From positions 2,687 through 46,753 of the forward strand of contig QULU01000037.1 in the NCBI GenBank assembly GCA_003481775.1: DNA of 44,067 nt. The letters run 5' to 3'. Position numbers and translations under genes: made by a program. Position 1 is the stretch's first letter. Each line of letters opens with the position of its first letter. Shown piece by piece: positions 16,702 through 25,163 of this stretch. The notes beneath the pieces are model-generated. The model did not search any database, was not told the origin of the DNA, and saw only the letters and a program-made list of their open reading frames with translations. The DNA is from Clostridiaceae bacterium OM02-2AC (lineage in GTDB: Bacteria > Bacillota_I > Bacilli_A > Erysipelotrichales > Erysipelotrichaceae).

Positions 16702-16975
16702 GGATCGTAATCACATATATAATTAGATATAGAAAAGATAGTGATAGCAATTCCTAGGGAGACAGGGAATGCCCAACAGAATAGAATGTTTAATCCATAT
16801 GAAAAACTTTATTAAACAGAAAAAGGGGTTATTATCGCACTATAAAATGTTTCCTTTGCACATTTGCATTATGCAACAGCATTCGTATCTGTTTCATAAA
16901 CAAGTAAAAGCCCTACTTAGGTACATTCGCTGCAATCATTTCCAATATTATTATAAATTTGGGGAACCAGGCAGA

Positions 16976-17015
16976 TGAAAAACTGTTTTATAAGTGTAAG
17001 CTTATAGAACAGTTT
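16976..17015 (-). terminator. terminator of the Rpn-like remnant
   Basis: Fifteen-base arms (16980-16994 and 17001-17015) pair with one mismatch around a 6-base loop. On the minus strand the hairpin ends in five T. Between 16702 and 16975 I see no supportable gene. Confidence 0.7.
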
Positions 17016-17035
17016 CTCTACGTATTTATGTATTC

Positions 17036-17650
17036 TTATTGGCTAATCATAACCTGATTCTTTAGCTCCTGCAATGTATTACATGCCAGTATCAAGTTGG
17101 ATACATTCTCTATCTGTTCATCGTTCAAAGAAAATAGCCAGACTGAGCAATCCTCATGGTATTTACTATTCAGCAACTGGAGCAGCAGTGATATCTTTCC
17201 TTCTATTCTACCTTTGTGTATACCGATTTTCTCTCCTTCAATTTTACCTTCTTTCATCCCCTCTTCAAAGCTGTCTTCCAAGCCATAGCGGTAACGTGCC
17301 TCTCCCATCTGAATGGCCATTGCGGTTGACCACAGCTCATCGTCCTTTTGCATTTCCTCGTACTTATCCACGAATACCTTCACCAGCCTTTCCTTTGACT
17401 TCAGTATATCATTTTTTTCATTATCTTCAAACAGGTATACCAATTGTTCAAAGTCATGCAGCCTCTGCATTTCCTTCTCCTTTACGATGTCATTGATTGC
17501 CGGCATATGAATATAGGTACGAAGGATGAGCGGATAGTAGCTTTCATTCTCTCCCTGCTCATTGCGCATTTGATATTGATTGATCAGATTTCTGTTGGTC
17601 CATGCTTACTCATCAATGAAAATAATCTGATATTGATATTTATCAAAATT
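17036..17650 (-). pseudogene. degraded Rpn/PD-(D/E)XK nuclease family transposase-like gene
   Basis: The longest open piece (17569-17036, 177 aa) is only the C-terminal half of a recombination-promoting-nuclease/PDDEXK_2-type protein. It shows the DIVKEKEMQRLHDFEQLVYLFE region and an EEGMKEGKIEGEKIG coiled stretch typical of the family. Reading upstream in the same frame continues family-like sequence (AWTNRNLINQYQMRNEQG), then an in-frame TAA at 17608-17606, then more family-like residues (NFDKYQYQIIFIDE) back to about 17650, where a further stop ends the match. The nuclease core is missing. So this is a 5'-truncated, stop-interrupted remnant. An ATG at 17569 could still yield a fragment. 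It marks past mobile-type gene traffic. Confidence 0.72.
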
Positions 17651-17876
17651 CTAAACTAAAAGACAAATGAGCATGCAAACCATTATACAATCTTCTATAG
17701 GATCTTTCCGTATAAATTATCAGAATGTTGTAGGAGACGGCTTTTTTATCCCGTAAATAACTGCAATCAAAAGATTTTAAAGTATTTTCATGCAGAATCA
17801 TGTTGCTATTTTTACCGCCGTTATTATACGCTGTGGCGTTCGCACATGGTTTAACTGTGTGAATGGTATATTTCAT
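17643..17876 (-). CDS. doubtful 77-residue open frame
   Basis: This ATG-started frame has a GGGAAAGAG ribosome-like site two bases ahead and encodes 77 residues with no recognisable domain, signal or membrane segment. It lies in otherwise gene-free sequence (17651-17946) and runs into the decayed Rpn-like gene. No promoter is evident. It may be part of the same decayed region or pure chance; I list it only so the stretch is not left undescribed. Confidence 0.2.
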   Translation of the reverse strand: MKYTIHTVKPCANATAYNNGGKNSNMILHENTLKSFDCSYLRDKKAVSYNILIIYTERSYRRLYNGLHAHLSFSLEF

Positions 17877-17917
17877 AAGCTCTTTCCCATAAAATCTTTT
17901 TAGTAGGAACCGCTTTA

Positions 17918-17926
17918 TGATACAAT
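17918..17926 (+). promoter_or_regulatory. extended -10 box for the P1 peptidase gene
   Basis: TGATACAAT is an extended -10 element 21 bases before the peptidase ATG. The -35 region is poor, which suits an extended -10 promoter. Confidence 0.45.
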
Positions 17927-17946
17927 AATGGCAGAGGTGAGCAAAC

Positions 17947-18915
17947 ATGAAGGAAATAAAAATTACAGATATCAAGGGCTTTCAGGTTGGTCAGGCAGAC
18001 GATCAGGAGGCGGGAACTGGCTGTACCGTTATCCTATGCCAAGAGGGAGCTGTTGCGGGCGTTGATGTAAGAGGCGGCGGGCCGGCTACCAGGGAAACCG
18101 ATCTGTTGCATCCTATCAACATGGTACAGAAGATTCATGCCGTAATGCTGAGTGGAGGCAGTGCCTACGGTCTTGATGCTGCCAGCGGTGCCATGCAGTA
18201 TCTGGAAGAACACGATGCAGGCTTTGACATGCAGGTAGCCAAGGTTCCTATAGTCTGCGGTGCGAGCTTGTTTGATTTATCAGTTGGTGATGCACATGTC
18301 CGGCCAGATAAGGAAATGGGCTATGCAGCATGTGTGGATGCAGAAAATGATACAGTTTTAGAAGGAAATCACGGAGCTGGGACAGGAGCCAGCGTTGGAA
18401 AGCTGCTGGGCTTTGAGCATGCTATGAAAAGCGGTATCGGTACCTGCGGTGTACAGGTTGGCGATCTGCAGGTAGCTGCCATTGTAGCTGTGAATGCCTG
18501 TGGGAATGTTGTGGATTATGAAACAAATGAGCTGCTGGCAGGTGTTTATGATTCCCATAGTAAATCTATTTTGAAGGCACAGGATGTTTTGTTTCAGCAA
18601 ATGGACGCTATGCGAAAACTGCCGGAAGGGAATACGACAATCGGCTGTATTGTGACCAATGCAAAGCTGGACAAGGCACAATGCACCAAGATTGCAGGAA
18701 TTGCACATAACGGCTATGCCAGAGCGATTCATCCCGTTCATACGATGAGTGATGGAGATTCTATATTCGTACTAAGCAGCGGCGAGGTTGAGGTTATGCC
18801 TGATGCTGTAGGCATGCTTGCAACGGAAATGATGGCACAGGCGATCAAACGTGCAGTTTTACATGCGAAAGCAGCTTATGGTCTTCCAGCTCATTGCGAT
18901 ATCGTATGCAAATAA
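17947..18915 (+). CDS. P1/S58 family peptidase (DmpA-like aminopeptidase)
   Basis: A 322-residue member of the DmpA/BapA family of self-cleaving N-terminal nucleophile hydrolases, which act as aminopeptidases or amidases on small peptides. Motifs seen are VAGVDVRGGGPATRETDLL near the start, the VMLSGGSAYGLDAASG segment, GAGTGASVGK, and near residue 235 the NTTIGCIVTN region. That last segment is where the precursor is expected to split, just before the threonine nucleophile. The end GLPAHCDIV is also typical. No signal peptide is seen, so it is cytoplasmic. AGAGGTGA precedes the start. The next gene starts inside its last codons, so the two are coupled. Confidence 0.88.
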   Translation: MKEIKITDIKGFQVGQADDQEAGTGCTVILCQEGAVAGVDVRGGGPATRETDLLHPINMVQKIHAVMLSGGSAYGLDAASGAMQYLEEHDAGFDMQVAKVPIVCGASLFDLSVGDAHVRPDKEMGYAACVDAENDTVLEGNHGAGTGASVGKLLGFEHAMKSGIGTCGVQVGDLQVAAIVAVNACGNVVDYETNELLAGVYDSHSKSILKAQDVLFQQMDAMRKLPEGNTTIGCIVTNAKLDKAQCTKIAGIAHNGYARAIHPVHTMSDGDSIFVLSSGEVEVMPDAVGMLATEMMAQAIKRAVLHAKAAYGLPAHCDIVCK

Positions 18916-19655
18916 CCTTTTATCACTGGGGCTGTCAGTGTCCTATCATTGCGGAAATGCTGGAGCTGTTTCAATGCTCTGCCATGGATGATGTGACCTG
19001 CATTGATATAACGGGACAGGAAAAGCTGGCATATGAAAAACAGCTGTATTATCCTTTTTTAACAATATTCAATCAACAGCTGTATTGGTATGGACCTGTT
19101 ACCGCTGCGGTACTAAAGGGAATACGAAACGGAACCATCACAAGAGAGGAGCCGTTTATAATCGAACAGTCACATGAGGAAAAAAGAGGGAGTCTGCTTC
19201 CACTTACCAGCGATATTCTGCCATTGACCAGTCAGGGGTGTACAATGTGTGCAGACTGCGGTCAGATAAAGCGAAAATCAGATTTTCTAGCTTCCTGCGG
19301 ACTTACCACATTTGGCCTTGTCCATCAGCTGCAGGGGCATATCGTAGGCGGCGCTGAATGGATGCCATCCAATCAGGTTCCTTATCCGATTCCTAAGGAT
19401 GCACATACCGCTTTTCTTACCTGTGTATATCATTCCAGTGAGGAGGCAGATTATAAAGCCTGGCCTCTGCAGTGTCTGGAGAAAGAGCTGTGTAAAGCCT
19501 ATCGAAGAATACTTGTAATCTGTGATGAGAAAAGCACGTTTCCCAATGGGCCGAAAAACTGGTTTGAAAAGCATGGATATCGTGATCTTGGCCTGATACA
19601 GGTATTGGATGGCTATGCAAGGCTGCACTTACTGGAAAAGAGATTAAGTGTATAA
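18906..19655 (+). CDS. GNAT-like protein with N-terminal cysteine-containing domain
   Basis: A 249-residue protein. Residues about 1-90 include GCQCPI and YYPFLTIFNQQLYWYGP, perhaps a thioredoxin-like or YoaP-type region. A CTMCADCGQIKR cysteine cluster follows. The second half has GGAEWMPSNQVPYPIP, TAFLTCVYHS and NWFEKHGYRDLG, typical of a divergent GNAT-acetyltransferase-like family in Firmicutes. The ATG at 18906 overlaps the peptidase stop at 18913-18915; a TTG at 18894 is another possible start. No ribosome site is obvious, so expression probably depends on translational coupling. The substrate is unknown, and the acetyltransferase label is a family guess. Confidence 0.65.
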   Translation: MQITFYHWGCQCPIIAEMLELFQCSAMDDVTCIDITGQEKLAYEKQLYYPFLTIFNQQLYWYGPVTAAVLKGIRNGTITREEPFIIEQSHEEKRGSLLPLTSDILPLTSQGCTMCADCGQIKRKSDFLASCGLTTFGLVHQLQGHIVGGAEWMPSNQVPYPIPKDAHTAFLTCVYHSSEEADYKAWPLQCLEKELCKAYRRILVICDEKSTFPNGPKNWFEKHGYRDLGLIQVLDGYARLHLLEKRLSV

Positions 19656-19666
19656 AATAAATGAAG

Positions 19667-19705
19667 AAGACAGCATCTGGCATATGTACGGATATTGTCT
19701 TTTTT
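19667..19705 (+). terminator. terminator after the peptidase / GNAT-like pair
   Basis: AAGACA (19667-19672) pairs with TGTCTT (19696-19701), extended inward with mismatches, and six T follow. Positions 19706-19968 hold no gene I can support. Confidence 0.6.
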
Positions 19706-19968
19706 GCTTTTTAGCAGCTGAATGTCACATATGTAAACTTTGATAGAAACCGCTTGTCAATCAAATGGATTGAACGTATCCTGTAGATATCCTTAACATA
19801 CATAGTATCGTATACATTTAAAATTATAGGCTGAAAAGGAACCGGCTTTTACAGCAGACTGAGTTTCTTCTGTCCTTATGCTCCTCCTTAAATTCTATGA
19901 TATCTCAGGAAGATGAAGAGCCTTCAAAGCTTTATGCAAGTAACAAATTCCTGTAAAGCTTTCTATAC

Positions 19969-20436
19969 CTACAGGGCTTTGGCGGTGTACATCCGTATAG
20001 AATTGCCACTGTCCTCTTTGATCATGGATACATATTCCCATCCGCAGGCCTCATAAAATACGGTGTGGTCAGTGATGAGATAAAGCTGCGAAAGCCCTTC
20101 CCTGCCTGCCTCCCTGCGAATGTAATCCAGCAGCATCCTTGCATATCCATTCCCCCGCCACGCTTTCTCAACATACAGGGCGCATACATTCGGCGTCAAA
20201 TCTTTACGCTCATGAAAATCATTGGCGATCAAACCTGCACCGGCGATGATGGTTCCTGATGCATCCAGGATCACATACCATTGCGGAAGGAAGGCAGTAC
20301 CTGTCCTACACGCCTGCATACTTTCCACATAAGCCTGACAGGGAATCTGCCATTTGCTGTGAAACCACTGGGCTGCCACCTGCAGAAGCTGCGGCTGTTC
20401 ACGCAGGGGGAGCACCGTAAAAGCTTTCCTTTCCAT
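19969..20436 (-). CDS. GNAT-family N-acetyltransferase
   Basis: A 155-residue GNAT protein. The acetyl-CoA-binding motif A is visible as VEKAWRGNGYARMLLDYI (R/Q-x-x-G-x-A type), and the C-terminal FYEACGWEYV segment is the usual motif B end. The start is supported by AAAGGAGG seven bases upstream. The protein is cytoplasmic with no extra domain. It is divergent from the ECF transporter gene. The acceptor (a small molecule, antibiotic or protein) cannot be told from sequence. Confidence 0.88.
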   Translation of the reverse strand: MERKAFTVLPLREQPQLLQVAAQWFHSKWQIPCQAYVESMQACRTGTAFLPQWYVILDASGTIIAGAGLIANDFHERKDLTPNVCALYVEKAWRGNGYARMLLDYIRREAGREGLSQLYLITDHTVFYEACGWEYVSMIKEDSGNSIRMYTAKAL

Positions 20437-20527
20437 GATTTTGCCTCCTTTATATATCCCTATGATAGCACACGAAAAATGCAGAAGTCTATGTAATCGG
20501 TATCATGTGAAAAGTTACACAAAGTTA

Positions 20528-20556
20528 TTGGCAGAGAATGGGAATTGTATTATAAT
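20528..20556 (+). promoter_or_regulatory. promoter of the ECF S-component gene
   Basis: TTGGCA (20528-20533) and a consensus TATAAT (20551-20556) are 17 bases apart. Transcription would begin around 20563 or slightly earlier, giving a leader of about 120 nt. Confidence 0.75.
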
Positions 20557-20557
20557 A

Positions 20558-20656
20558 GATGCGTCATCCGTATATAGAAGATATTCTGGCAGGATCTGTC
20601 TGGACCTGTAAAGAATGGGACAATACGGTAGGACATCTTTCGATAAACATCGCATC
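20558..20656 (+). promoter_or_regulatory. structured 5' leader, possible riboswitch
   Basis: Four nested pairings can be drawn: GATGCG (20558-20563) with CGCATC (20651-20656), CCGTAT (20568-20573) with ATACGG (20623-20628), ATTCT (20583-20587) with AGAAT (20612-20616), and CAGG (20590-20593) with CCTG (20605-20608). A competing small hairpin CGAT/ATCG (20641-20652) would break the outer helix. I do not see the conserved core of the TPP, FMN, preQ1, THF or cobalamin riboswitches. The class, and even the switch function, are unproven. Confidence 0.4.
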
Positions 20657-20685
20657 CATAAGAGAGCGAGAGTAGGAGGACACAT

Positions 20686-21306
20686 ATGAAATCGAAAAAA
20701 ACGCAGTACATGTCCATCATGGCCATGTTTTTGGCTATCCAGATCATACTGGTAGTCACTCCCCTAGGCTATCTGCCGATTGGGCCGATCAGTGCAACGA
20801 CCATGCACATTCCTGTCATTATCGCCGGGATTGCACTCGGTAAAAAAGCAGGTGCACAGCTGGGCTTTGTATTCGGACTGACCAGTGTGCTGAATGCGAC
20901 ATTCCGACCGACACTGACCTCATTCTGCTTTTCCCCTTTCATAACGTTCGGAGGTATTCAGGGAAACTGGATGAGTCTGCTCATTGCCTTCATACCGAGA
21001 ATTCTGCTGGGCTATCTGGCTGGGCTTATTTATGAAAAGCTTCGTAAGAAGGGGGTTAATGAAACCGTTGGAATCATTGCCGGAGCATTAACCGGAGCAA
21101 TTACAAATACCGTCCTGGTGCTTGGCGGTATCTATCTGTTCTTTGGAAGCGCCTATGCGGATGCCATTCAGGTGGCGTATGAAGCATTGATTGCAGTTCT
21201 GCTTGGCGTTGTGGCAACCAATGGAATCGCTGAGGCGATTTTGGGAGCTGTTGCGACCCTGCTGGTATGCAAGGCGATAAAGCCGATAACAAGAAAATTC
21301 AGCTAA
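20686..21306 (+). CDS. ECF transporter S component (vitamin uptake)
   Basis: A 206-residue integral membrane protein with about six helices. The segments TPLGYLPIGPISATTMHIPVI and LGFVFGLTSVLNATFRPTLTSFCFSPFI are typical of energy-coupling-factor substrate-binding (S) components. Proteins with this TMHIPVI/GPTLTS-like signature are often associated with pantothenate uptake, so PanT-type activity is the best guess, but other vitamins are possible. It would partner with a shared EcfA/A'/T energising module encoded elsewhere. AGGAGG precedes the ATG, and the gene has a dedicated promoter and a possibly regulatory leader. It stands alone and ends at a strong terminator. Confidence 0.85.
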   Translation: MKSKKTQYMSIMAMFLAIQIILVVTPLGYLPIGPISATTMHIPVIIAGIALGKKAGAQLGFVFGLTSVLNATFRPTLTSFCFSPFITFGGIQGNWMSLLIAFIPRILLGYLAGLIYEKLRKKGVNETVGIIAGALTGAITNTVLVLGGIYLFFGSAYADAIQVAYEALIAVLLGVVATNGIAEAILGAVATLLVCKAIKPITRKFS

Positions 21307-21331
21307 AGAAAGCTGCCCATATACATTTCAG

Positions 21332-21373
21332 AAGGATGGCGTACCCGATGGTAGGGATTTCCATCCTTTTTTT
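21332..21373 (+). terminator. terminator of the ECF S-component gene
   Basis: AAGGATGG (21332-21339) pairs with CCATCCTT (21361-21368), an inner CCC/GGG helix adds stability, and seven T end at 21373. Confidence 0.85.
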
Positions 21374-21483
21374 GCGGCTGCTTTTGGGAAGTATGCGAGA
21401 GCTGAAAGCTATCGTGAAAAATGCTGATGAAAGCTGGATTCAGGGAATATATATCATTATCATGCGGAGAAAGTGACTTTCTA

Positions 21484-21512
21484 TTGTAAAACTTAATTAT
21501 GAACTGTATACT
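21484..21512 (+). promoter_or_regulatory. promoter of the diguanylate cyclase gene
   Basis: TTGTAA (21484-21489) and TATACT (21507-21512) are 17 bases apart, giving an unusually long leader of about 225 nt before the coding start. Confidence 0.65.
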
Positions 21513-21565
21513 TAAATCAAAAGATGTCAAAAATTGTAAATATTATCGGGGGAACTTGGAATCAG

Positions 21566-21610
21566 GCCTAGCTATTCGCTCAGCGCACACTGTGTTTGCG
21601 AATCATAGGC
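21566..21610 (+). promoter_or_regulatory. stem-loop in the diguanylate cyclase leader
   Basis: GCCTA (21566-21570) with TAGGC (21606-21610) and ATTCGC (21574-21579) with GCGAAT (21598-21603) form an 11-pair stem with one small internal loop. A CACA/TGTG pair sits at its tip. A second imperfect dyad lies at about 21672-21708. I do not find the conserved GEMM (c-di-GMP riboswitch) core. Confidence 0.4.
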
Positions 21611-21743
21611 ATAGAGGCATACCGCTATTGATTGGAATACAGCTGCATCCGTTCACTATCTCCATGGCACAGGTATATGCAGTACAACCGCTGCAGCTTG
21701 CATACCTGCTGTACACAGTCCCCAAGAAATGGAGGAGCAATGC

Positions 21744-23693
21744 ATGAAAAGACTATTATCAAATATAAGAATATGGATCATACCGCTGCTTTTATGCATA
21801 GCTCTGCTTGTGACCGGAGTGATGTCTGTTCAGTCAAACAGCAGTCTGGAAGGCAATGCGCGTGTAATCAACTACACGGGAATTGTCCGCGGTGCCACGC
21901 AGCGACTGATCAAAAAGGAATTGAACCACACGCCGGATGATGCTCTGATTCAGCGTCTGGATGATATTCTGGATGGCTTGTGCAACAGCAGTGAGGAATA
22001 CGACCTTGTACGGATCGATGATGAACACTATCATACCCTGCTTTTAAGGATGGAGCAGGACTGGAAGCAAATCAAGCAGGAGATATACCGCTATCGCAAG
22101 GGAGAGGTCAGCGGAACACGTTTATTTTCGCTGAGTGAGGAATACTTTGCGCTTGCCGATGAATGTGTGCTGGCTGCCGAGGTGTATACTGAGGATACAG
22201 TTCAGGAATCCAGAAATATTTTGATTTATACCAACATCATATTTATCGTGCTTGCGGGAATCTGTACTGTATTTGCCTTTTATCAGGAAAGAAGACGGAA
22301 ACTGCTGCAGCTTGCGGAAGATAAAAACAGGCAGGAAAGCGAAAAGCTCGCCAGGCGTTTTCAGGAGCTGCTGGTACCAATCAATGAAATGTCGGAGCTG
22401 ATGTACATATCCGATGTCAATACATACGATTTGCTATTTATCAATGAGGCCGGTAAGGAGATTTTTCATATCGATCAGCAGCAGCATTTGAAATGCTATA
22501 AAACATTACAGGGCTTCGATCAGCCCTGCGCCTTTTGTCCGAATCATATTCTAAAAGACGATGAGACATATACCTGGGAATATACAAATCCTTTAACAAA
22601 GCGGCATTATCTGTTGAAGGATCGCTTGCTTGAATGGGAGGGGCACCCGGCCCGTATGGAAATCGCTTTTGATATCACAGATTCCGTCAATGAGAAGCTG
22701 GCATTGAAAAACCGTCTGGAAAGGGATCAGGTGCTTGTTTCCTGTATCCGTGAGCTGTACCGCAATCCGGATTTGTCACAGGCAACGAATCACGTGCTGG
22801 AACAGCTGGGGAGATTGTTTCATGCGGAGCGTGCGTATGTTTTCTTATTGCATGACGACAGTATATCCAATACGGCAGAATGGTGTGATGAGGGAGTTCA
22901 TCCGCAGATTCAGCAGCTTCAAAATCTGAATCAGGAGGATTTCCGTATATGGCTTACACAGTTTGAGCATCAGAGGAATGTTGTTATTCATGATGTGGAA
23001 GCATTACAGGCAGATATGAAGAAGGAATATGAGTTTTTGAAGCTTCAGGCAATCAACAGACTGATTATGGTGCCGCTGGAATTTGATAACCGGCTAGCAG
23101 GTCTGATTGGTCTGGATAATATGGATGCACAGCGGATTGAAAATGCCGTGACCTTTATGGAAACACTGCGATACTATGTCATGCTGGCGATGCGCCGGGA
23201 TGAGGATGAAAAAGCGCTGTATCGGTTAAGCTATCTGGATGAGCTGACATCCTTTTACAATCGAAACCGCTATATGCAGGATTTAGCGAATTTCAATGCC
23301 TGTCAGGACGCAGTGGGTGTTGTTTATCTGGATTTGAATGGATTGAAGGAAACAAATGATCACCTCGGACATGATGCAGGGGATGAGCTACTGAAGGCGT
23401 GCGCTAACGTGATCAGGACTGGCTTTCAGCAAGGGGATTTCTATCGAATCGGCGGTGATGAATTTGTGATTATCTGTTGCGGTGTAGAAGAAGCTGCCTT
23501 TTTGGAGCAGCTGGAGCGATTGCGTGACAGCTTTGCGAAAAGCAGCTGCAGTGCTGCCATCGGATACCGGTGGGTGAAGGACTGTGCAGATATTCATGCA
23601 GTCATTCGCAAAGCCGATGAGAATATGTATGAGGATAAGAAACGGTTTTATGAGAATAAAAAGGGAAGCGGTGCCTATCGGTATCATGACTGA
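21744..23693 (+). CDS. membrane-bound PAS/GAF/GGDEF diguanylate cyclase
   Basis: A 649-residue signalling enzyme that should make cyclic di-GMP from two GTP. An N-terminal membrane helix (about 9-28) and a second one (about 157-180) bracket an outer sensing domain. A short coiled stretch leads to a PAS-like domain with CYKTLQGFDQPCAFCPNH, a GAF domain (about 340-475) with AERAYVFLLHDD, and a C-terminal GGDEF domain. The active-site motif is an intact GGDEF (570-574). The usual RxxD inhibitory site is absent, so feedback inhibition may be lacking. The start at 21744 follows GGAGGA; an ATG at 21729 lies upstream of that site. The C-x-x-C in the PAS region could bind metal or a redox cofactor; that is speculative. 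Confidence 0.88.
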   Translation: MKRLLSNIRIWIIPLLLCIALLVTGVMSVQSNSSLEGNARVINYTGIVRGATQRLIKKELNHTPDDALIQRLDDILDGLCNSSEEYDLVRIDDEHYHTLLLRMEQDWKQIKQEIYRYRKGEVSGTRLFSLSEEYFALADECVLAAEVYTEDTVQESRNILIYTNIIFIVLAGICTVFAFYQERRRKLLQLAEDKNRQESEKLARRFQELLVPINEMSELMYISDVNTYDLLFINEAGKEIFHIDQQQHLKCYKTLQGFDQPCAFCPNHILKDDETYTWEYTNPLTKRHYLLKDRLLEWEGHPARMEIAFDITDSVNEKLALKNRLERDQVLVSCIRELYRNPDLSQATNHVLEQLGRLFHAERAYVFLLHDDSISNTAEWCDEGVHPQIQQLQNLNQEDFRIWLTQFEHQRNVVIHDVEALQADMKKEYEFLKLQAINRLIMVPLEFDNRLAGLIGLDNMDAQRIENAVTFMETLRYYVMLAMRRDEDEKALYRLSYLDELTSFYNRNRYMQDLANFNACQDAVGVVYLDLNGLKETNDHLGHDAGDELLKACANVIRTGFQQGDFYRIGGDEFVIICCGVEEAAFLEQLERLRDSFAKSSCSAAIGYRWVKDCADIHAVIRKADENMYEDKKRFYENKKGSGAYRYHD

Positions 23694-23747
23694 GGGGATT
23701 GCCTTCCGCTTGAAACCGCTGCAGCAGATGATTTCATGTTTAGAAAG

Positions 23748-23772
23748 AAAGTCCTGGGATCGGACTTTTTTT
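23748..23772 (+). terminator. terminator of the diguanylate cyclase gene
   Basis: AAAGTCC (23748-23754) and GGACTTT (23762-23768) enclose 7 bases, with T continuing to 23772. From here to 24138 I see no gene with support; two short open frames there lack ribosome sites and recognisable content. Confidence 0.8.
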
Positions 23773-24138
23773 AGTATTTCATGTATACCAGTGGCAGTAC
23801 GCCTTATCTGCCTCCATGATTTCATACGATGGTATGCTTAAAATATTGAATGTATTTGTACAGGCTGTGATTCACTGTCGGATAGCGTCCTGTGATCAGA
23901 TATCGGAGAAAGTCTGGAAGTGGAAAGGAATTTTCTACATGTATTCCTGTCATAAACAGTTCGCTGCATATCATAGAAAGAGACAAAAAGGTCTGTGGAA
24001 TTACAAAAGGCTGTTACAAGCGGTGCTGGTCTGTGCTTCTGTCCTGCGGTGACTCTGTTGGCGTGCGGTTGGATTTACAATATATATAGAAAAGCATCAT
24101 CAGCCTTCAGCGTGTTTTATTTCTTTTGTGCATGATGT

Positions 24139-24167
24139 TTGCATTTATGGAAATACTTTTGTATGAT
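24139..24167 (+). promoter_or_regulatory. promoter of the pentose phosphate operon
   Basis: TTGCAT (24139-24144) and TATGAT (24162-24167) are spaced by 17 bases, about 52 bases before the first coding start. Confidence 0.6.
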
Positions 24168-24218
24168 AGGTATAGAAGGTGACTTTAAAAAATAAAGTAA
24201 ATACTGGAGGTATTCACT

Positions 24219-25151
24219 ATGAATGAAATAAAAGGCTTTGTGGGAACCTATGCGCCCGCAAAAGGAATCTATTCCTTCCTGTATGATGTGCAGAAGGATG
24301 CGTTTGTAAAGACAGATTTGTTTTATCCGGTCAAGGATGCAAAGTATCTGTCATATTATAAAAACAGACTGGCATTTCCCACACAGCTTGCGGATGCCAG
24401 ACTCTGCGTACTTGCGGATGGCAGGGAGCTGCTTGCAGGCTTGGAAAACAGTACCGCCTGCTATGTCGTGCAGGATGATGCGTGTGTATATACCGTGAAT
24501 TATCATGACGGTACCTTGATACGCTATCGTTTAAGTGCTGACGGGCTGCAGGAGGAACGCATCGTGCATATTCAGCATGAAGCAGGTGCTCATCAGGCGA
24601 TTCTGACTGGCGCCACCATTCTGGTTCCCTGCCGGCTGCTGGATCGTGTCTATGTGTATGATCGCACAAGCATGGAGCTGATACGAGCTATTTCCTTTCC
24701 AAAGGGGACCGGTATCCGTCACGGTGTATTGGATGATCATGGGAAATTCCTGTATATGATCAGTGAAGACAGCTGTGAAGTATTTGAAATGGATATGGAA
24801 CAGGGTGGTGTCATCACAAGAAAGCTTTCTCTGCTTGAAGAAGGCGAGCAGGGCGGAGGTGCTGCAATCCGTATCAGCAGCAGTGGCGATACGCTGTATG
24901 TCTCTGTACGCGGAATCAATCAGCTGTATGTTATTGATATTGCTCAATGGCGCATCTTGCAGCGTATTTCCAGCGGCGGTGATCATCCGCGTGATATCAA
25001 TCTGTCCCCGCAGGGTGATTATCTGTTTGCCGCAAATCGCAGCAGCAACAATCTGGTTGCCTTCAAAATTGATTGCATAACCGGAATGCTGGAGGAAACG
25101 GCACATACGGATACGATACCGGAGGGTGTCAGCATCGTATTTTACGAATAG
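24219..25151 (+). CDS. pgl: 6-phosphogluconolactonase, lactonase (YkgB/Pgl beta-propeller) type
   Basis: A 310-residue beta-propeller protein of the lactonase family that hydrolyses 6-phosphogluconolactone to 6-phosphogluconate. Family marks include GTYAPAKGIYSF at the start, repeated blades ending in VYTVNYHDG, HQAILTGATILVPCRLLDRVYVYD, and the C-terminal GGDHPRDINLSPQGDYLFAANRSSNNLVAFKID. The role is well supported by context: it is the first of four genes making a complete oxidative branch (lactonase, gnd, zwf, rpiA). GGAGG precedes the start. The gap to gnd is 12 bases. Confidence 0.88.
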   Translation: MNEIKGFVGTYAPAKGIYSFLYDVQKDAFVKTDLFYPVKDAKYLSYYKNRLAFPTQLADARLCVLADGRELLAGLENSTACYVVQDDACVYTVNYHDGTLIRYRLSADGLQEERIVHIQHEAGAHQAILTGATILVPCRLLDRVYVYDRTSMELIRAISFPKGTGIRHGVLDDHGKFLYMISEDSCEVFEMDMEQGGVITRKLSLLEEGEQGGGAAIRISSSGDTLYVSVRGINQLYVIDIAQWRILQRISSGGDHPRDINLSPQGDYLFAANRSSNNLVAFKIDCITGMLEETAHTDTIPEGVSIVFYE

Positions 25152-25163
25152 GAGGAAAAACGT

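Noticed and set aside
16769..16978. A 69-residue plus-strand open frame with AGGGAG shortly before its ATG.
   Set aside because: The composition is erratic (His, Tyr, Cys and basic residues without pattern), no promoter is visible, and no family resemblance is seen. It lies in sequence that carries only the Rpn-remnant terminator.
20558..20656. A TPP, FMN, cobalamin or preQ1 riboswitch ahead of the ECF gene.
   Set aside because: The fixed core sequences of these classes are not present, so I report the leader only as an unassigned structure.
21499..21747. An 82-residue open frame in the leader of the diguanylate cyclase gene.
   Set aside because: It has no ribosome site, its start lies within the promoter, and it shares the stretch with strong RNA stems. 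It is better read as leader.
23816..24089. Two overlapping short open frames between the diguanylate cyclase terminator and the pentose phosphate promoter.
   Set aside because: Neither has a ribosome site, and both look like translated non-coding sequence. I treat 23773-24138 as intergenic.
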